NCBI GenBank assembly: GCA_003116975.1
Contig: BGKB01000003.1
Coordinates: forward strand, 1-64,000
DNA: 64,000 bases
Direction: 5' to 3'
DNA from: Aurantiochytrium sp. KH105
Lineage: Eukaryota; Sar; Bigyra; Thraustochytrida; Thraustochytriidae
Below are positions 20,450 through 29,184 of the stretch, piece after piece. The position numbers were made by a program, and so were the translations under genes. Under the pieces are notes generated by a model, which had not been told where the DNA came from, did no database searches, and was given only the letters and a program-made list of their open reading frames with translations. Within the stretch, counting starts at the first letter, position 1, and the number at the start of each line of letters is the position of its first letter.

Positions 20450-22783
20450 TCATTCCTTGCCGACAACAACAGGGAAGAAGCACGAGTCCTTTGCAGATGG
20501 GAATTGTGCCTCGACGTGAGGGCGTGCGCCTTCGGGCAAAGCCTTGTCGACGCTCTCGAGCGCTCGTGTGACGTTGACGTTATTGGAAATGACCACCTTG
20601 AAGAGCGCCTTGAAATAGGCCTTTTCCACATCGGTCATGTTGGGCGCCTTCATCGCAGAAGCAAGGAGCGACCGCGCCTTTTCGAGAAAGAGTGCGGCGT
20701 TCTCGAGCAGCTGCCTCGTCTCGTAATTTTCCATGTTCGTGACTTGCGCAAACGACTCGTACGGGAGGAAGCGGGGCATCGCCAAGTAGCTATAGGGCGT
20801 AAATCGATGATTGTAGCGGATCTTGTCCGAGCCAAACTCGAGCTGGGGCGGGGGAAAACGGCCCGCCTTGGCAAGGCCAATGACAAAGCGCAAGAGGCCA
20901 TCAAGACAAAGACGCTCCACCTCGACACAGAGACGTTCTTTGACGAGAGCAATGTTGGTCTTTTGCTCGCCGATGAGCTTGCGAAGACCGACGCAGCGGG
21001 CAGCGGCGGAACGCTGCGCCTTTTTAGGGAGCGAGGAGTCTTCCGCAGAGCGCGTGAGCCGGTTGAGGAGCTCCATGTTGAACTTGGTGGTCTCGTCGCG
21101 GTTTGCCAAAAAGCGCGCCATGAGATCCTGGCCATACCAAAACACGGCCGCATACTCGTTAATGTTGTAGAGGTCGAGCTCAAAGCCGAGAGTCAGATGG
21201 TGCAGCATCAACCGGATCGTCCACTCCGTGGCCCAGCTGCCCATGTAAAAGTGCATGTCCTCGCGCAGCTGTTCCCGCGTCATGTCCTCAAGACGAGGCA
21301 AGCCCGGGTTGGCCTTGACAAAGGCCATGTGGTCATAGAGCTCGGCCTCTTGCTGCATGGCGGCCCAGTCCGGCAGCAGGTTGGCAATATTACGACGCTG
21401 GCGCGCCCGGTTCGCGAGCAGCATGCGAAGCACGTCGTACATATGCTTGACAGCGAACTTGGCATAGCTTCTGCACTCTTCGGTTTCCCGGAGGTGCACG
21501 GGGACGCCGTACGCCTGGAGATCGTCCATGATCCATCCTTCGTAAGCGATGCGGCCCATGGCCAGCTCGTTCTCGCAGTAGAGCATGAGCATGACGAGAG
21601 ATCGCACGACAATGCTCGGCGTGCGACGGGAGAATCGCATGAGCGCATTGTACATGGCAAAGAGGGTGTCCGTGTTGCGCAGTGCGCACGCCGTTTGCAT
21701 GTCTGCAATAAAGTTGGCAAAGGCGAGCTGCGCTGGAGCTGTCTCGCACGTAGGGCCGGCGCGTGGTGGAGCGGACGCCAAAAGCTTGCGGTGAATGTCT
21801 GCATCGAAAGCCGCCTTCCACCGTTCCTGCGGCTCGATGTCGGAGACGCTCGCGGGGCCGACGATGGGTACCAGTTCGGCCATTTGGGCCCAGAGTTTCT
21901 CGGCCGTCGACCATCCCTCGATGTTGGGCCGCAGCATTTCATGGAGGGCCTGCAGGTACAGAGCCCGAAAGAGCAAGTGCTGGGCAATGCGCTCACACTT
22001 GCCTGCAAATGCCTTGCGGCCCGAGGCCTGCGCGGCGCGCAAGACGTCCTGCGCGAAGTTGATCATTTCCAACGTGCCCGGTACATCGGTGTTTTCGCCC
22101 AGAGGAAGTCCAAAGGTCTGGGAAGACCAATCTTCTTCCTCGTAAATGTCACCGCGACGGATGCAGAGCCTAGCGACTCCGCAAGACTTGATGATGCTCG
22201 TGAACAGTACGAAGGATACCGAGGCGAGCACGACCTCGTCGGTGTCATCCTCGAGAAGAGCAAAGGGTTGACTTGCATCTTTGGCGGTGTTCGCGGTGGC
22301 AGATTTCTTTTCGGATTTGCTCGCGGGGGCGGGGGTGTCGGGCTGCTGGTCCTGCCAGCGCTTGAAGAGATCCCTGACAAAGGGCTTGAGCAGGCTCTGG
22401 GTCTGAGGGCAGAGATGCGCACATTCGTAGACCGATGCGGCCAGCAAGTGTCCGTCGTGCCAAGCGAGCTCCCTGATGAGCACTTGGGCCGCGACCCAGT
22501 CGAGCTCCTCGAGGCTCTCCACGGGGACGCGGATCTTCCCCTTTGCGAGCCTGTGCGCGAGGTCCTCGTAGGCGTCCGCGTTCATGCCGGTGTCCATCTT
22601 GGGGGACATGAGCTCCAGCGCGTTCATGCTCTCCTGCAGCGTGAACCCCTCCCGCATGACCATGCCGCCCAGCCCGAGCGCCTCGCACAGGGCGCCCACC
22701 TCCGCCGTCGCGTCCTGCCAGCGCCCGCGCTCGCCGTCGCCGCCCTCGCTCTCGCCGCCCTCCATCTTGCCCTCCGTCATCAT
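20450..22783 (-). CDS. NAA35: N-alpha-acetyltransferase 35, NatC auxiliary subunit (Mak10)
   Basis: 777 residues from the tandem ATG at 22783 (MMTEGKMEGG); a longer frame begins only with GTG. The family signature is near the N-terminus: GFTLQESMNALELMSPKMD then TGMNADAYEDLA, the Mak10 motif with PKMD. It continues with LDWVAAQVLIRELAWHDG and VYECAHLCP, and homology runs through the helical body to FKVVISNNVNVTRALESVDK. NAA35/Mak10 scaffolds NatC with NAA30 and NAA38 and places it on ribosomes to acetylate Met-Leu/Ile/Phe/Trp starts. The length is close to fungal and animal members. The gene is head to head with NFU1. A minus-strand AATAAA at 20292-20297 lies about 150 bases past the stop. 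Confidence 0.93.
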   Translation of the reverse strand: MMTEGKMEGGESEGGDGERGRWQDATAEVGALCEALGLGGMVMREGFTLQESMNALELMSPKMDTGMNADAYEDLAHRLAKGKIRVPVESLEELDWVAAQVLIRELAWHDGHLLAASVYECAHLCPQTQSLLKPFVRDLFKRWQDQQPDTPAPASKSEKKSATANTAKDASQPFALLEDDTDEVVLASVSFVLFTSIIKSCGVARLCIRRGDIYEEEDWSSQTFGLPLGENTDVPGTLEMINFAQDVLRAAQASGRKAFAGKCERIAQHLLFRALYLQALHEMLRPNIEGWSTAEKLWAQMAELVPIVGPASVSDIEPQERWKAAFDADIHRKLLASAPPRAGPTCETAPAQLAFANFIADMQTACALRNTDTLFAMYNALMRFSRRTPSIVVRSLVMLMLYCENELAMGRIAYEGWIMDDLQAYGVPVHLRETEECRSYAKFAVKHMYDVLRMLLANRARQRRNIANLLPDWAAMQQEAELYDHMAFVKANPGLPRLEDMTREQLREDMHFYMGSWATEWTIRLMLHHLTLGFELDLYNINEYAAVFWYGQDLMARFLANRDETTKFNMELLNRLTRSAEDSSLPKKAQRSAAARCVGLRKLIGEQKTNIALVKERLCVEVERLCLDGLLRFVIGLAKAGRFPPPQLEFGSDKIRYNHRFTPYSYLAMPRFLPYESFAQVTNMENYETRQLLENAALFLEKARSLLASAMKAPNMTDVEKAYFKALFKVVISNNVNVTRALESVDKALPEGARPHVEAQFPSAKDSCFFPVVVGKE

Positions 22784-23088
22784 CCGCCGCCGCCGCGCGC
22801 GCGCGCTCGCCGTCCGCCCTCGCGCCTCGAGCTCGCCCGCCACGTCGCGCAGCCGGTCGCGGCGCGCGGGGTCGGCGCGGTCGATGGCGGTCTGCTCCGC
22901 GGCGGCTGCATCCTCGTCGCCCTCGCCCTATCCTCGTCCACGTTTTCGAACGAGACGAGGATTCAAACGAGGATTTCAAATCGATTTCAAACGAGGCTTG
23001 AGACGCAGGGCCGCGCAGGCAGCCAGACAGACAGACCTCCATCCCTCGCGACGCGCGGCCCCGCCCGCGGGCGACGCGGCGCGGGACG
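22784..23088. promoter_or_regulatory. Bidirectional promoter region, NAA35 / NFU1
   Basis: 305 bases between two divergent start codons. It contains repeated AACGAGG and ATTTCAAA elements (22949-23002), the only AT-richer island in an otherwise GC-rich stretch. The promoter role is inferred from gene orientation. Confidence 0.5.
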
Positions 23089-23889
23089 ATGCTGGCGCGC
23101 GCGGCGGCGGCGGCGGCGTGGCGCGGGCCCGCGGCGGCGCGCAGGGTGTCCACCTTCGAGGTGCTGCGCGAGGCGACCCCGAACCCGCGGAGCATGAAGT
23201 TCACGCCGGCCGACGGCAGACTCCGCCTGCTGCGGCCGCGCGCCGCGGCGACCTCGGTGCAGGTGGGGCCGGTGAGCGAGGCCGCCGCCCTCGCGCACAA
23301 GCTCGCGGCGCCGTCCATCGTGCGCGAGCTGCAGAACAGCGGCGTCGGGCCGCTCTCGAATGCCCTCGTCACGGACGACTTCGTGTCGGTGACGGTGCGC
23401 GACGACGTCGAGGACGACGAGGCGTGGGACGCCTTCGCGGAGGCCCTTGGCGCAGCGCTGGAGCGCGACCTCGGCGACGAGAAGTGGAAGGCCGTCTACG
23501 CGGAAAGCGCTGTCGTTGACGACGGCGACGACAATGACCAGAAGGGAGAGGAGCAAAGCCAGGCAGAGTCTGCCGTCGATGACGCTCAGGATGACGCTGA
23601 CGCTGACGACGAGGTGGAGAGCCTTATCAAGGAGATCCTCGACGAACGAATAAGGCCGAATCTGCTCATGGACGGCGGCGATGTCGAGTACCGCGGCTTT
23701 GATGCGGAAACAGGGACAGTCAAGCTGCGTCTTGTCGGCGCCTGCGTCTCGTGCCCGAGCTCTACTGTGACGCTTCGTTTTAGCGTGAAGAACCTCCTCG
23801 TGCACATGATCGACGAGGTCCGTGAGGTTGAGCAGGTCTTTGACGAGGAAGATCTCGTTTCTGACTATGGCGAGTCCTGGACGGGGTGA
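23089..23889 (+). CDS. NFU1: NFU1 iron-sulfur cluster scaffold/carrier, mitochondrial
   Basis: 266 residues. The Arg/Ala-rich N-terminus MLARAAAAAAWRG is a mitochondrial presequence. An Nfu N-terminal domain follows, beginning EATPNPRSMKFTP (the family hallmark) and covering about 22-115. An acidic linker (about 145-178) leads to the NifU-like C-terminal domain with MDGGDVEYRGFD and the cluster-binding CVSC at 219-222, followed by the family's SSTVTLR. NFU1 carries [4Fe-4S] clusters to late targets such as lipoyl synthase and respiratory complexes. In many homologues a Gly follows the first Ser of the motif's context, but both cysteines needed for cluster binding are present here, so the protein should be functional. 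Confidence 0.95.
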   Translation: MLARAAAAAAWRGPAAARRVSTFEVLREATPNPRSMKFTPADGRLRLLRPRAAATSVQVGPVSEAAALAHKLAAPSIVRELQNSGVGPLSNALVTDDFVSVTVRDDVEDDEAWDAFAEALGAALERDLGDEKWKAVYAESAVVDDGDDNDQKGEEQSQAESAVDDAQDDADADDEVESLIKEILDERIRPNLLMDGGDVEYRGFDAETGTVKLRLVGACVSCPSSTVTLRFSVKNLLVHMIDEVREVEQVFDEEDLVSDYGESWTG

Positions 23890-24556
23890 TTGAGCGCCCA
23901 CGCGTCCTTTTGTCTGTCTCTATTTGTTTGCTTGCTTGCTTGATTGTATGTATCTATGTCTGTCCGTATATCCACAGAAATTGGAGCAGCATCGGCAACA
24001 GTATCGTCGGTTCTTTCTCCTTCTCCTTCTCCTTCTTCGCCCGATCATTTTGCCATTTTGGGGCTCCCACGTCGCCCTCACTGTCAGTCAACCCTATTTG
24101 GAGTCTATATTCCACAGTCACGTCACATCTAGTCATTTCACTACTTCACACATCTCCACCATCCAACCAAACGACACCACCCCCTCGCACTCCATCCATA
24201 CAGTGTTCCCTCGATCTTATCCTGTCTTGCCTTGTCTTCTCCCGCTCCCATCCCATCCCATCCCACCTCCTCTCCTCCCACCCCCTTCCTCACTAGCACC
24301 TCCCCACCGCGACTACCACCAGAGCCGCGACCCCCGCCTGCACCCAGCGGCCCTGCCTGCCCCTGCTGCCGCGGCAGCGAATAATAAAATAAAAAAAGCG
24401 AGAGGAAGCAAAGGACAGATCACCAACTAACCAGGCAAGGNNNNNNNNGCTGCGCACGATCGCTTGCTCAATGGTCGCGCGAATCTGGAACGCACAGCAG
24501 ACTGGACAGAGAAAGGATCTCCTGACCGCCTTCGACCAACACCTTTGCTAAGCACG
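23890..24556. other. Spacer with assembly gap, upstream of ATP synthase f
   Basis: 667 bases: TTGC and CTTCTC simple repeats, C-rich CCATC/CATCC repeats around 24230-24300, an AATAATAAAATAAA tract (24381-24396), and eight Ns at 24441-24448. No gene seen except the leader of the following small gene. Confidence 0.45.
24441..24448. other. Assembly gap (8 N)
   Basis: Eight undefined bases. The true length is unknown. Confidence 0.95.
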
Positions 24557-24724
24557 ATGAGCGCCTTCGACAAGTTCATGCAGGACTACAGCCGCCGCTA
24601 CATCAAGACCGGCAGCGGCGCACCAGTCTTCCACGTCATGGGCGTGCTCTTTGGCTGCGGTGTTCTGCTCCACGCCAAGCAGCACTACGACCACAAGCAC
24701 GACCCCATCCCCCAGCACCACTAA
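24557..24724 (+). CDS. Mitochondrial F1Fo ATP synthase subunit f
   Basis: A 55-residue protein starting at ATG 24557 (ACGATGAGC context); the frame is open further 5' but without a convincing start. It aligns by eye with the C-terminal part of animal ATP5MF. FMQDYSRRYIKTGSG corresponds to the YYRYYNKYINVKKGS region; a single membrane span at about 22-40 (APVFHVMGVLFGCGVLLHA) comes next, and then KQHYDHKHDPIPQHH corresponds to the basic SYKHLKHERLRKYH tail. Subunit f sits at the membrane base of the Fo peripheral stalk and helps dimer formation. It is shorter than the animal protein because the N-terminal matrix segment is missing. A different small mitochondrial membrane subunit cannot be excluded. 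Confidence 0.65.
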   Translation: MSAFDKFMQDYSRRYIKTGSGAPVFHVMGVLFGCGVLLHAKQHYDHKHDPIPQHH

Positions 24725-25061
24725 GCACGTGCTGCTGCTGCTGCGGTCATCGAGGAAGGTCGCCTGATAGGTATGACGGGTGCAAGCAAGGTCAAGTTTG
24801 GAGACCGAAGAAGCTCGTGTCTCCCGATCATGACGTAGCATTCGCTCAAACTCATTTTCTTTTTCCTCTTTTTTTTGTTTTCTTTTGTTTTGTTCTTTGC
24901 TGTGCCGTGCTGTCTGTCATTGTGTATATCGTCCTTTGCTTCGTACGTGTAGTACAAATTATGTGCCATCCGGCTCTTGCTGATTTGTCCAGCGATAGAT
25001 AGGCCTATAACTTTACTTTCTTTTATCAATTCTGAATGTCGTCTCTCTCCTTCGACCTCGA
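24725..25061. other. Convergent 3' spacer
   Basis: 337 bases between the ATP synthase f stop and the SMPD4-like stop. It has T-rich runs (24860-24900) and no gene. Confidence 0.5.
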
Positions 25062-28000
25062 TTAGCTCTGGCGCGCGACCTGCAAAGCTATCGCCATCGG
25101 CCACACCAAAAGGGCAATGTGTTCGCCAAGAGCCTCAGGACCGAGAAGAACAGCCAGTGGTGAAACGAGAAGTGCGAGCGCGTAGGGAAAGGGAACCGAA
25201 AAACCAACAAAGGCGAGATTCCCCAAAAGGCCGACCAGCGCAATGAGAAGAAGGTTGCGCGCATCTGCCACAAAGCGCAAGTTGAAACGGAAGCGGGACT
25301 GTTTCCACGCGTGCCCGGCCTGGTCGTCCATTTCATACATGGGGTGGTCCAGACCGCACAATTTGTTGAGCACCACAGAGACAGAAAACATGAGCCGGAC
25401 GAGCCAGCCAACCTCGTAGCTGCACACTGGGGGCGGATTCACTAGTGGATCGCCAACGTAGTGCATGTCTTGACTTCCACACACGCGCCTTCCTGAATCC
25501 ATCTGCAAGCGCCCGAGCGCAGTCAGACGCTGGTAGACACAGGTTACTTGTTCCCCGAGCCAGCGAGGTGAGCCAAGCATCAATCGAGATGCTGGCGCGC
25601 TCAACGCGGCGGTGCGCGCGTACGCAGGATCTGCAAGATCAGCGCGTGCGGAACCAGCCTGCATCTTCTGACGCGGGACGTTAAATACACTATGTATGCG
25701 ACGCACGGCAAGCCTGGATCGCTCGGCCTGATTCATGGATGATTTACCGTCGGTGTCACCGCCAAGCGCGTGCGCAAGCCAGCCAAGGGCAGCACCAGCG
25801 CGCGCGCTCATGTCGTCTGCCCGACCCTGCTTGCTTCCAGAAAACCGGATCTGGTCCAATATAACCTGTACGGCAGGTCGTGAGTCCAGCAGCGCAGGAA
25901 TCGCACGTTCTTCGACCCGCCAATCGAGCTCCTTAAAGTGCTGAGTAAGAATGGCGTACACAGAGCCGCGATTCAGCTCGAGACACTCTACCACTGCCAC
26001 GAGGTCCTCGGCCTCGGCCTTGCGTGGCGCATTGAGACGAGTTGCGTCAAGTGATTCCTTGCCGAGGACTGCTTGCAAATGTGGAAAGCTAGTTGCAAGC
26101 TCGTTTGCAAGCGACCGCTCGGGGCTGCGGAGAATCTCGTCCTCGATGATGATCTCGCACGCTCGCAAAATGCACACCACGGGATCGCAAAAAGCGCCAG
26201 TGTTGAGGAAAGCGCGCTCCACCATGTAACGATCATTGTCACTAAGGCTCGTCTCTTGCATCCGTGAAAAGACAATCTGCAGAACATGGGCATACGTGAG
26301 ATAGTTTTGGACAACGAACCACATCCACTGCGGCTCGAATCTTGCGCTCGTGGACTCGCCTTGTGCTTGTCCCTTTCCGTTTCCTTGCCCCGACGAGCGC
26401 GGCCCCACACCGCGGCCCGACCTGCTCCCCGAGGGAACGCCGCCGCTCTGGCCGTCATCTTGCCGGCCGCTACTACTTGCACCGCCTTGACCGCGTCCGC
26501 CTTGAGTATCATTTCGGCTGCTGTTGGCATCGCCGCCACTACCGCCGCCATCTTGCCGCCTTGTGGGGCTACGCACAGACACAGCCTGAGCAACAGCGCT
26601 GAACGCGCCACGTACGCCATCCTGGGTTTTGGTCGGCTTCGGAGCCAATCGGCTTGCGGCGCGCCACGGCTGAAGAAAGGCAAGCCACAAATCCATGACA
26701 TCAAGCATCCCTGCCGCGTAAGCATTGGGGAGCTTGCCAATTTTTTGCAAATTCGTGACGAAAAATTGATACGTGGGCTTTCGCAACGCACGCAGATAAG
26801 GCGTCTGACCCAACTCGAGCAGGTACTCGTTCACACCATGCCGGCGTTCACCCTCGTCCCAGTTTGATGCTACAAGCGCACTGCTCAACGTTCCAGCGTC
26901 GCTGCCAAAGGGTGTTGCATTGTTGCGCCGCGAGTCCGGGTACCCACAGCGAAGGCCAGGAGCACTCGAAAGGTAGACGAAAAAGATTGCCATGGCCTTC
27001 AAGAGATCGTGCGAAGGCGCGACAAAATACTGCAGATGCGCGCCCAAGCTTGACGCAGAGGTATACGTCATACCTCCGTATTGAGGTCGCGCCACGATCA
27101 GCGAAGCAGAGTTTTGACTTGCCCCGAGTAAGCCCTGCCCATTGGATGTCGGTGCTGCGGCCGCTGCCGCTGCCACCAGGTCCACATTACGCAAAAACCA
27201 AAGATGCGTAAGTGTCTCGAAGAAGAAATGGCCCCAGCGTGTCAGAGACGAAGCGTCGTAAGGAAGAAGTCGTTCAAGGTATCGGCGCAAGAGCTCCAGG
27301 GGTGGGTTCTTCTTGACCATGTCGTCAGTATGCCGCGCTGACAAAAACAGAATGTTCGAAGGACGCCGTGGGGGGGCGACGCCACTGCTGATCGACGTCG
27401 GATGGCGCGGTCCACTCTGTGAGCTTCCGCTCGCAGATGACTTGGACTGCGACGAGTCGCTACCTGCCACCGGGGCCATTGACGTGGTGTCCATGTTGGG
27501 CGCAAAGACGAACCAGCACGCAAAACGAAAGACAAAGAGCTCCTCGAGTGTGAGGGCAATGCTCGTAGACAACTGCTCTGGCGCATAGTTCTGGGGCGAC
27601 GTCGCTAGAGAGAGACGCTCGTAATATTGGAAACCCGGAGCGCGATTGCCAAGGGGAAGCCCAACATCGCGTCCGCCCGCTTGCAAATGTGCAGGTAGAA
27701 TTGCCTGAATGTGGCCCGGCAAAAGCGCCGTGTGCAGATACTTGATGCACTGCCGATTGTCGCGTTCAAAAATCAGCTCAAAGAGATTGCCGCGATCGCC
27801 TGGGTCCAAAAGCTGAAACACGCGAAAGGCTGCGAGCTGATCGCGAGACCATTTCTTGTCGTTAAAGGTTGCCTCCAGATTCGAGCGAAGCAGCGGCGCA
27901 AGCAGGCGCGGCGCGTCTGCCACATTCTTGATGCGCTCCAGCCACCCGTGATCAGCGTGTTGTCCGCTTTGCGTCTCGAGCACGCCGAAGATCCTGTCAA

Positions 28001-28172
28001 ACAGCAGTGGCAGATCCTCCTGGTAGTCCTTGTCCGTGAGATACGCTGTACGATTGATGTACAAGTGCGCGATACGTGCTGTGTGTCTGCACGATTCATT
28101 CGCCCCGAGCGTCTTCGACAGCGTCTCGCTGTTGTAGTCCTGATCCCGGTCCTTTTCTGTCAGGGTCGCCAT
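25062..28172 (-). CDS. SMPD4: SMPD4-type neutral sphingomyelinase (nSMase3)
   Basis: 1036 residues from ATG at 28172 (MATLTEKDRDQD). Several blocks match animal SMPD4: LLDPGDRGNLFELIFE (human FLDPGGPMMKLVYKL), WLAFLQPWRA (human WLSYLQPWRY), and near the end LTALGRLQMDSGRR, YVGDPLVNPP and YEVGWLVRLM (human LTPLGRYQI, YQGDPELQPI, YEIASLVRTL). The C-terminus has hydrophobic spans (LLLIALVGLLGNLAFVGF, YALALLVSPLAVLL), as expected for this tail-anchored nuclear-envelope/ER protein. Residues about 455-560 and 740-810 are Gln/Ser/Gly-rich inserts. The family hydrolyses sphingomyelin to ceramide and is linked to nuclear pore insertion. Its enzymology is debated even in animals, so activity is not assured here. 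Confidence 0.85.
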   Translation of the reverse strand: MATLTEKDRDQDYNSETLSKTLGANESCRHTARIAHLYINRTAYLTDKDYQEDLPLLFDRIFGVLETQSGQHADHGWLERIKNVADAPRLLAPLLRSNLEATFNDKKWSRDQLAAFRVFQLLDPGDRGNLFELIFERDNRQCIKYLHTALLPGHIQAILPAHLQAGGRDVGLPLGNRAPGFQYYERLSLATSPQNYAPEQLSTSIALTLEELFVFRFACWFVFAPNMDTTSMAPVAGSDSSQSKSSASGSSQSGPRHPTSISSGVAPPRRPSNILFLSARHTDDMVKKNPPLELLRRYLERLLPYDASSLTRWGHFFFETLTHLWFLRNVDLVAAAAAAAPTSNGQGLLGASQNSASLIVARPQYGGMTYTSASSLGAHLQYFVAPSHDLLKAMAIFFVYLSSAPGLRCGYPDSRRNNATPFGSDAGTLSSALVASNWDEGERRHGVNEYLLELGQTPYLRALRKPTYQFFVTNLQKIGKLPNAYAAGMLDVMDLWLAFLQPWRAASRLAPKPTKTQDGVRGAFSAVAQAVSVRSPTRRQDGGGSGGDANSSRNDTQGGRGQGGASSSGRQDDGQSGGVPSGSRSGRGVGPRSSGQGNGKGQAQGESTSARFEPQWMWFVVQNYLTYAHVLQIVFSRMQETSLSDNDRYMVERAFLNTGAFCDPVVCILRACEIIIEDEILRSPERSLANELATSFPHLQAVLGKESLDATRLNAPRKAEAEDLVAVVECLELNRGSVYAILTQHFKELDWRVEERAIPALLDSRPAVQVILDQIRFSGSKQGRADDMSARAGAALGWLAHALGGDTDGKSSMNQAERSRLAVRRIHSVFNVPRQKMQAGSARADLADPAYARTAALSAPASRLMLGSPRWLGEQVTCVYQRLTALGRLQMDSGRRVCGSQDMHYVGDPLVNPPPVCSYEVGWLVRLMFSVSVVLNKLCGLDHPMYEMDDQAGHAWKQSRFRFNLRFVADARNLLLIALVGLLGNLAFVGFSVPFPYALALLVSPLAVLLGPEALGEHIALLVWPMAIALQVARQS

Positions 28173-29184
28173 CGCGCCGGCACGCACGAGCGGCGCGAGA
28201 GCCTGCCTATCCGTCTGCCTCCCCGTGCCGGAAACCGTCCCGGGCCGGCGTGCCTTCGCGCAGCGCCTCCGGTGGAGAGAGAGGACGGGCTCTGCGGCCG
28301 GCGAGAAGCCCGCCGCCTGCTCCCTCGCGCCGCCGCTCGCGCCGCAGACGCGCCGCCGCTCGCGCGAGCCGCGTCGCTTCGTTGCGGAGATGGTGGCTCC
28401 GCGAGGATCGACGGTCGTTGGGCGCCCGGCGGCGGGCGAGCGAGCGGCCAAGCGTCGCTCGAGGGACGCCGCTTGGCCTGGCTCGGCCCAGCAGCGGATA
28501 GGCGGGCGAGAATGCGGGCGGGCGAGCGAGCGAGCGAGCGAGCGGTCAAGAGGCGCTCGCGCGGCATGAGGGGCAGGCGGCTCGGGGGGGCGGGCGGGCG
28601 GCCCCGGGGCGGGAGATGAGATGAGCGAGTGAGTGAGCGCAGAATAGCTGCGCTGTGGAGAGAAGCAGGCGCAGCTGGGATGGAGGCCGCGAGGAAGTTG
28701 AACGCGATGCGAGTCATTGATCGCAAGGCATCCCACATCATCGAGAAGGAAAAGTATGTCTCTGAAGCAGTGTGCATTTCATGGGGACAGCGAGTGCATT
28801 GTCGGCTGCAAGAGCAAGGCCAAGAATCAGCGAAGAGTCACCATTGCAATTCCACAGCAGTATATAGAAACGTAGGATAGGCCACGCACACCACAGAGGC
28901 TGACTCCAAGTCCAAGTCCAAGTTAGAGTGCGACTGATTGTGAATGCACTGCACTGCAATGAGGGTTTTCAACGGCTAGTTTGTATCGAGGCGAAAACAG
29001 CATCGACCTAGGCTAGGGGCATACTACACCGAGATAACGTTTGTGGGCTGGCAATGACAAGGACCTCTTTCTCTCTCCCTCTCACTTTCTCTTTTGCGCG
29101 TGCGCGGACACGCGCGCTGCGCTGGCCTCGGTCTCCCGCCGCGGGACGTTCTTGAGTTAGCAACGCAACGTCCTGTGCGAAGCA
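28173..29184. other. Divergent leader region with a possible small ORF
   Basis: About 1 kb upstream of both SMPD4 (minus) and the coiled-coil gene (plus). It contains GAGCGAGC repeats (28505-28545), TCCAAG hexamers (28905-28924) and a candidate 39-residue ORF at 28756-28875. Confidence 0.4.
28756..28875 (+). CDS. Possible 39-residue Cys-containing small protein (weak)
   Basis: An ATG-to-TAG frame beginning MSLKQCAFHGDSECIVGC, then a basic stretch (KSKAKNQRR) and a hydrophobic/polar tail ending QQYIET. The C/H spacing hints at a metal site. The frame is open without an ATG some 70 bases further upstream, so it might be the last exon of a spliced gene. No family recognised. Confidence 0.2.
   Translation: MSLKQCAFHGDSECIVGCKSKAKNQRRVTIAIPQQYIET

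Noticed and set aside
20504-23197. 897-residue open frame antisense to NAA35
   Set aside because: Same cause. The NAA35 signature on the minus strand is decisive.
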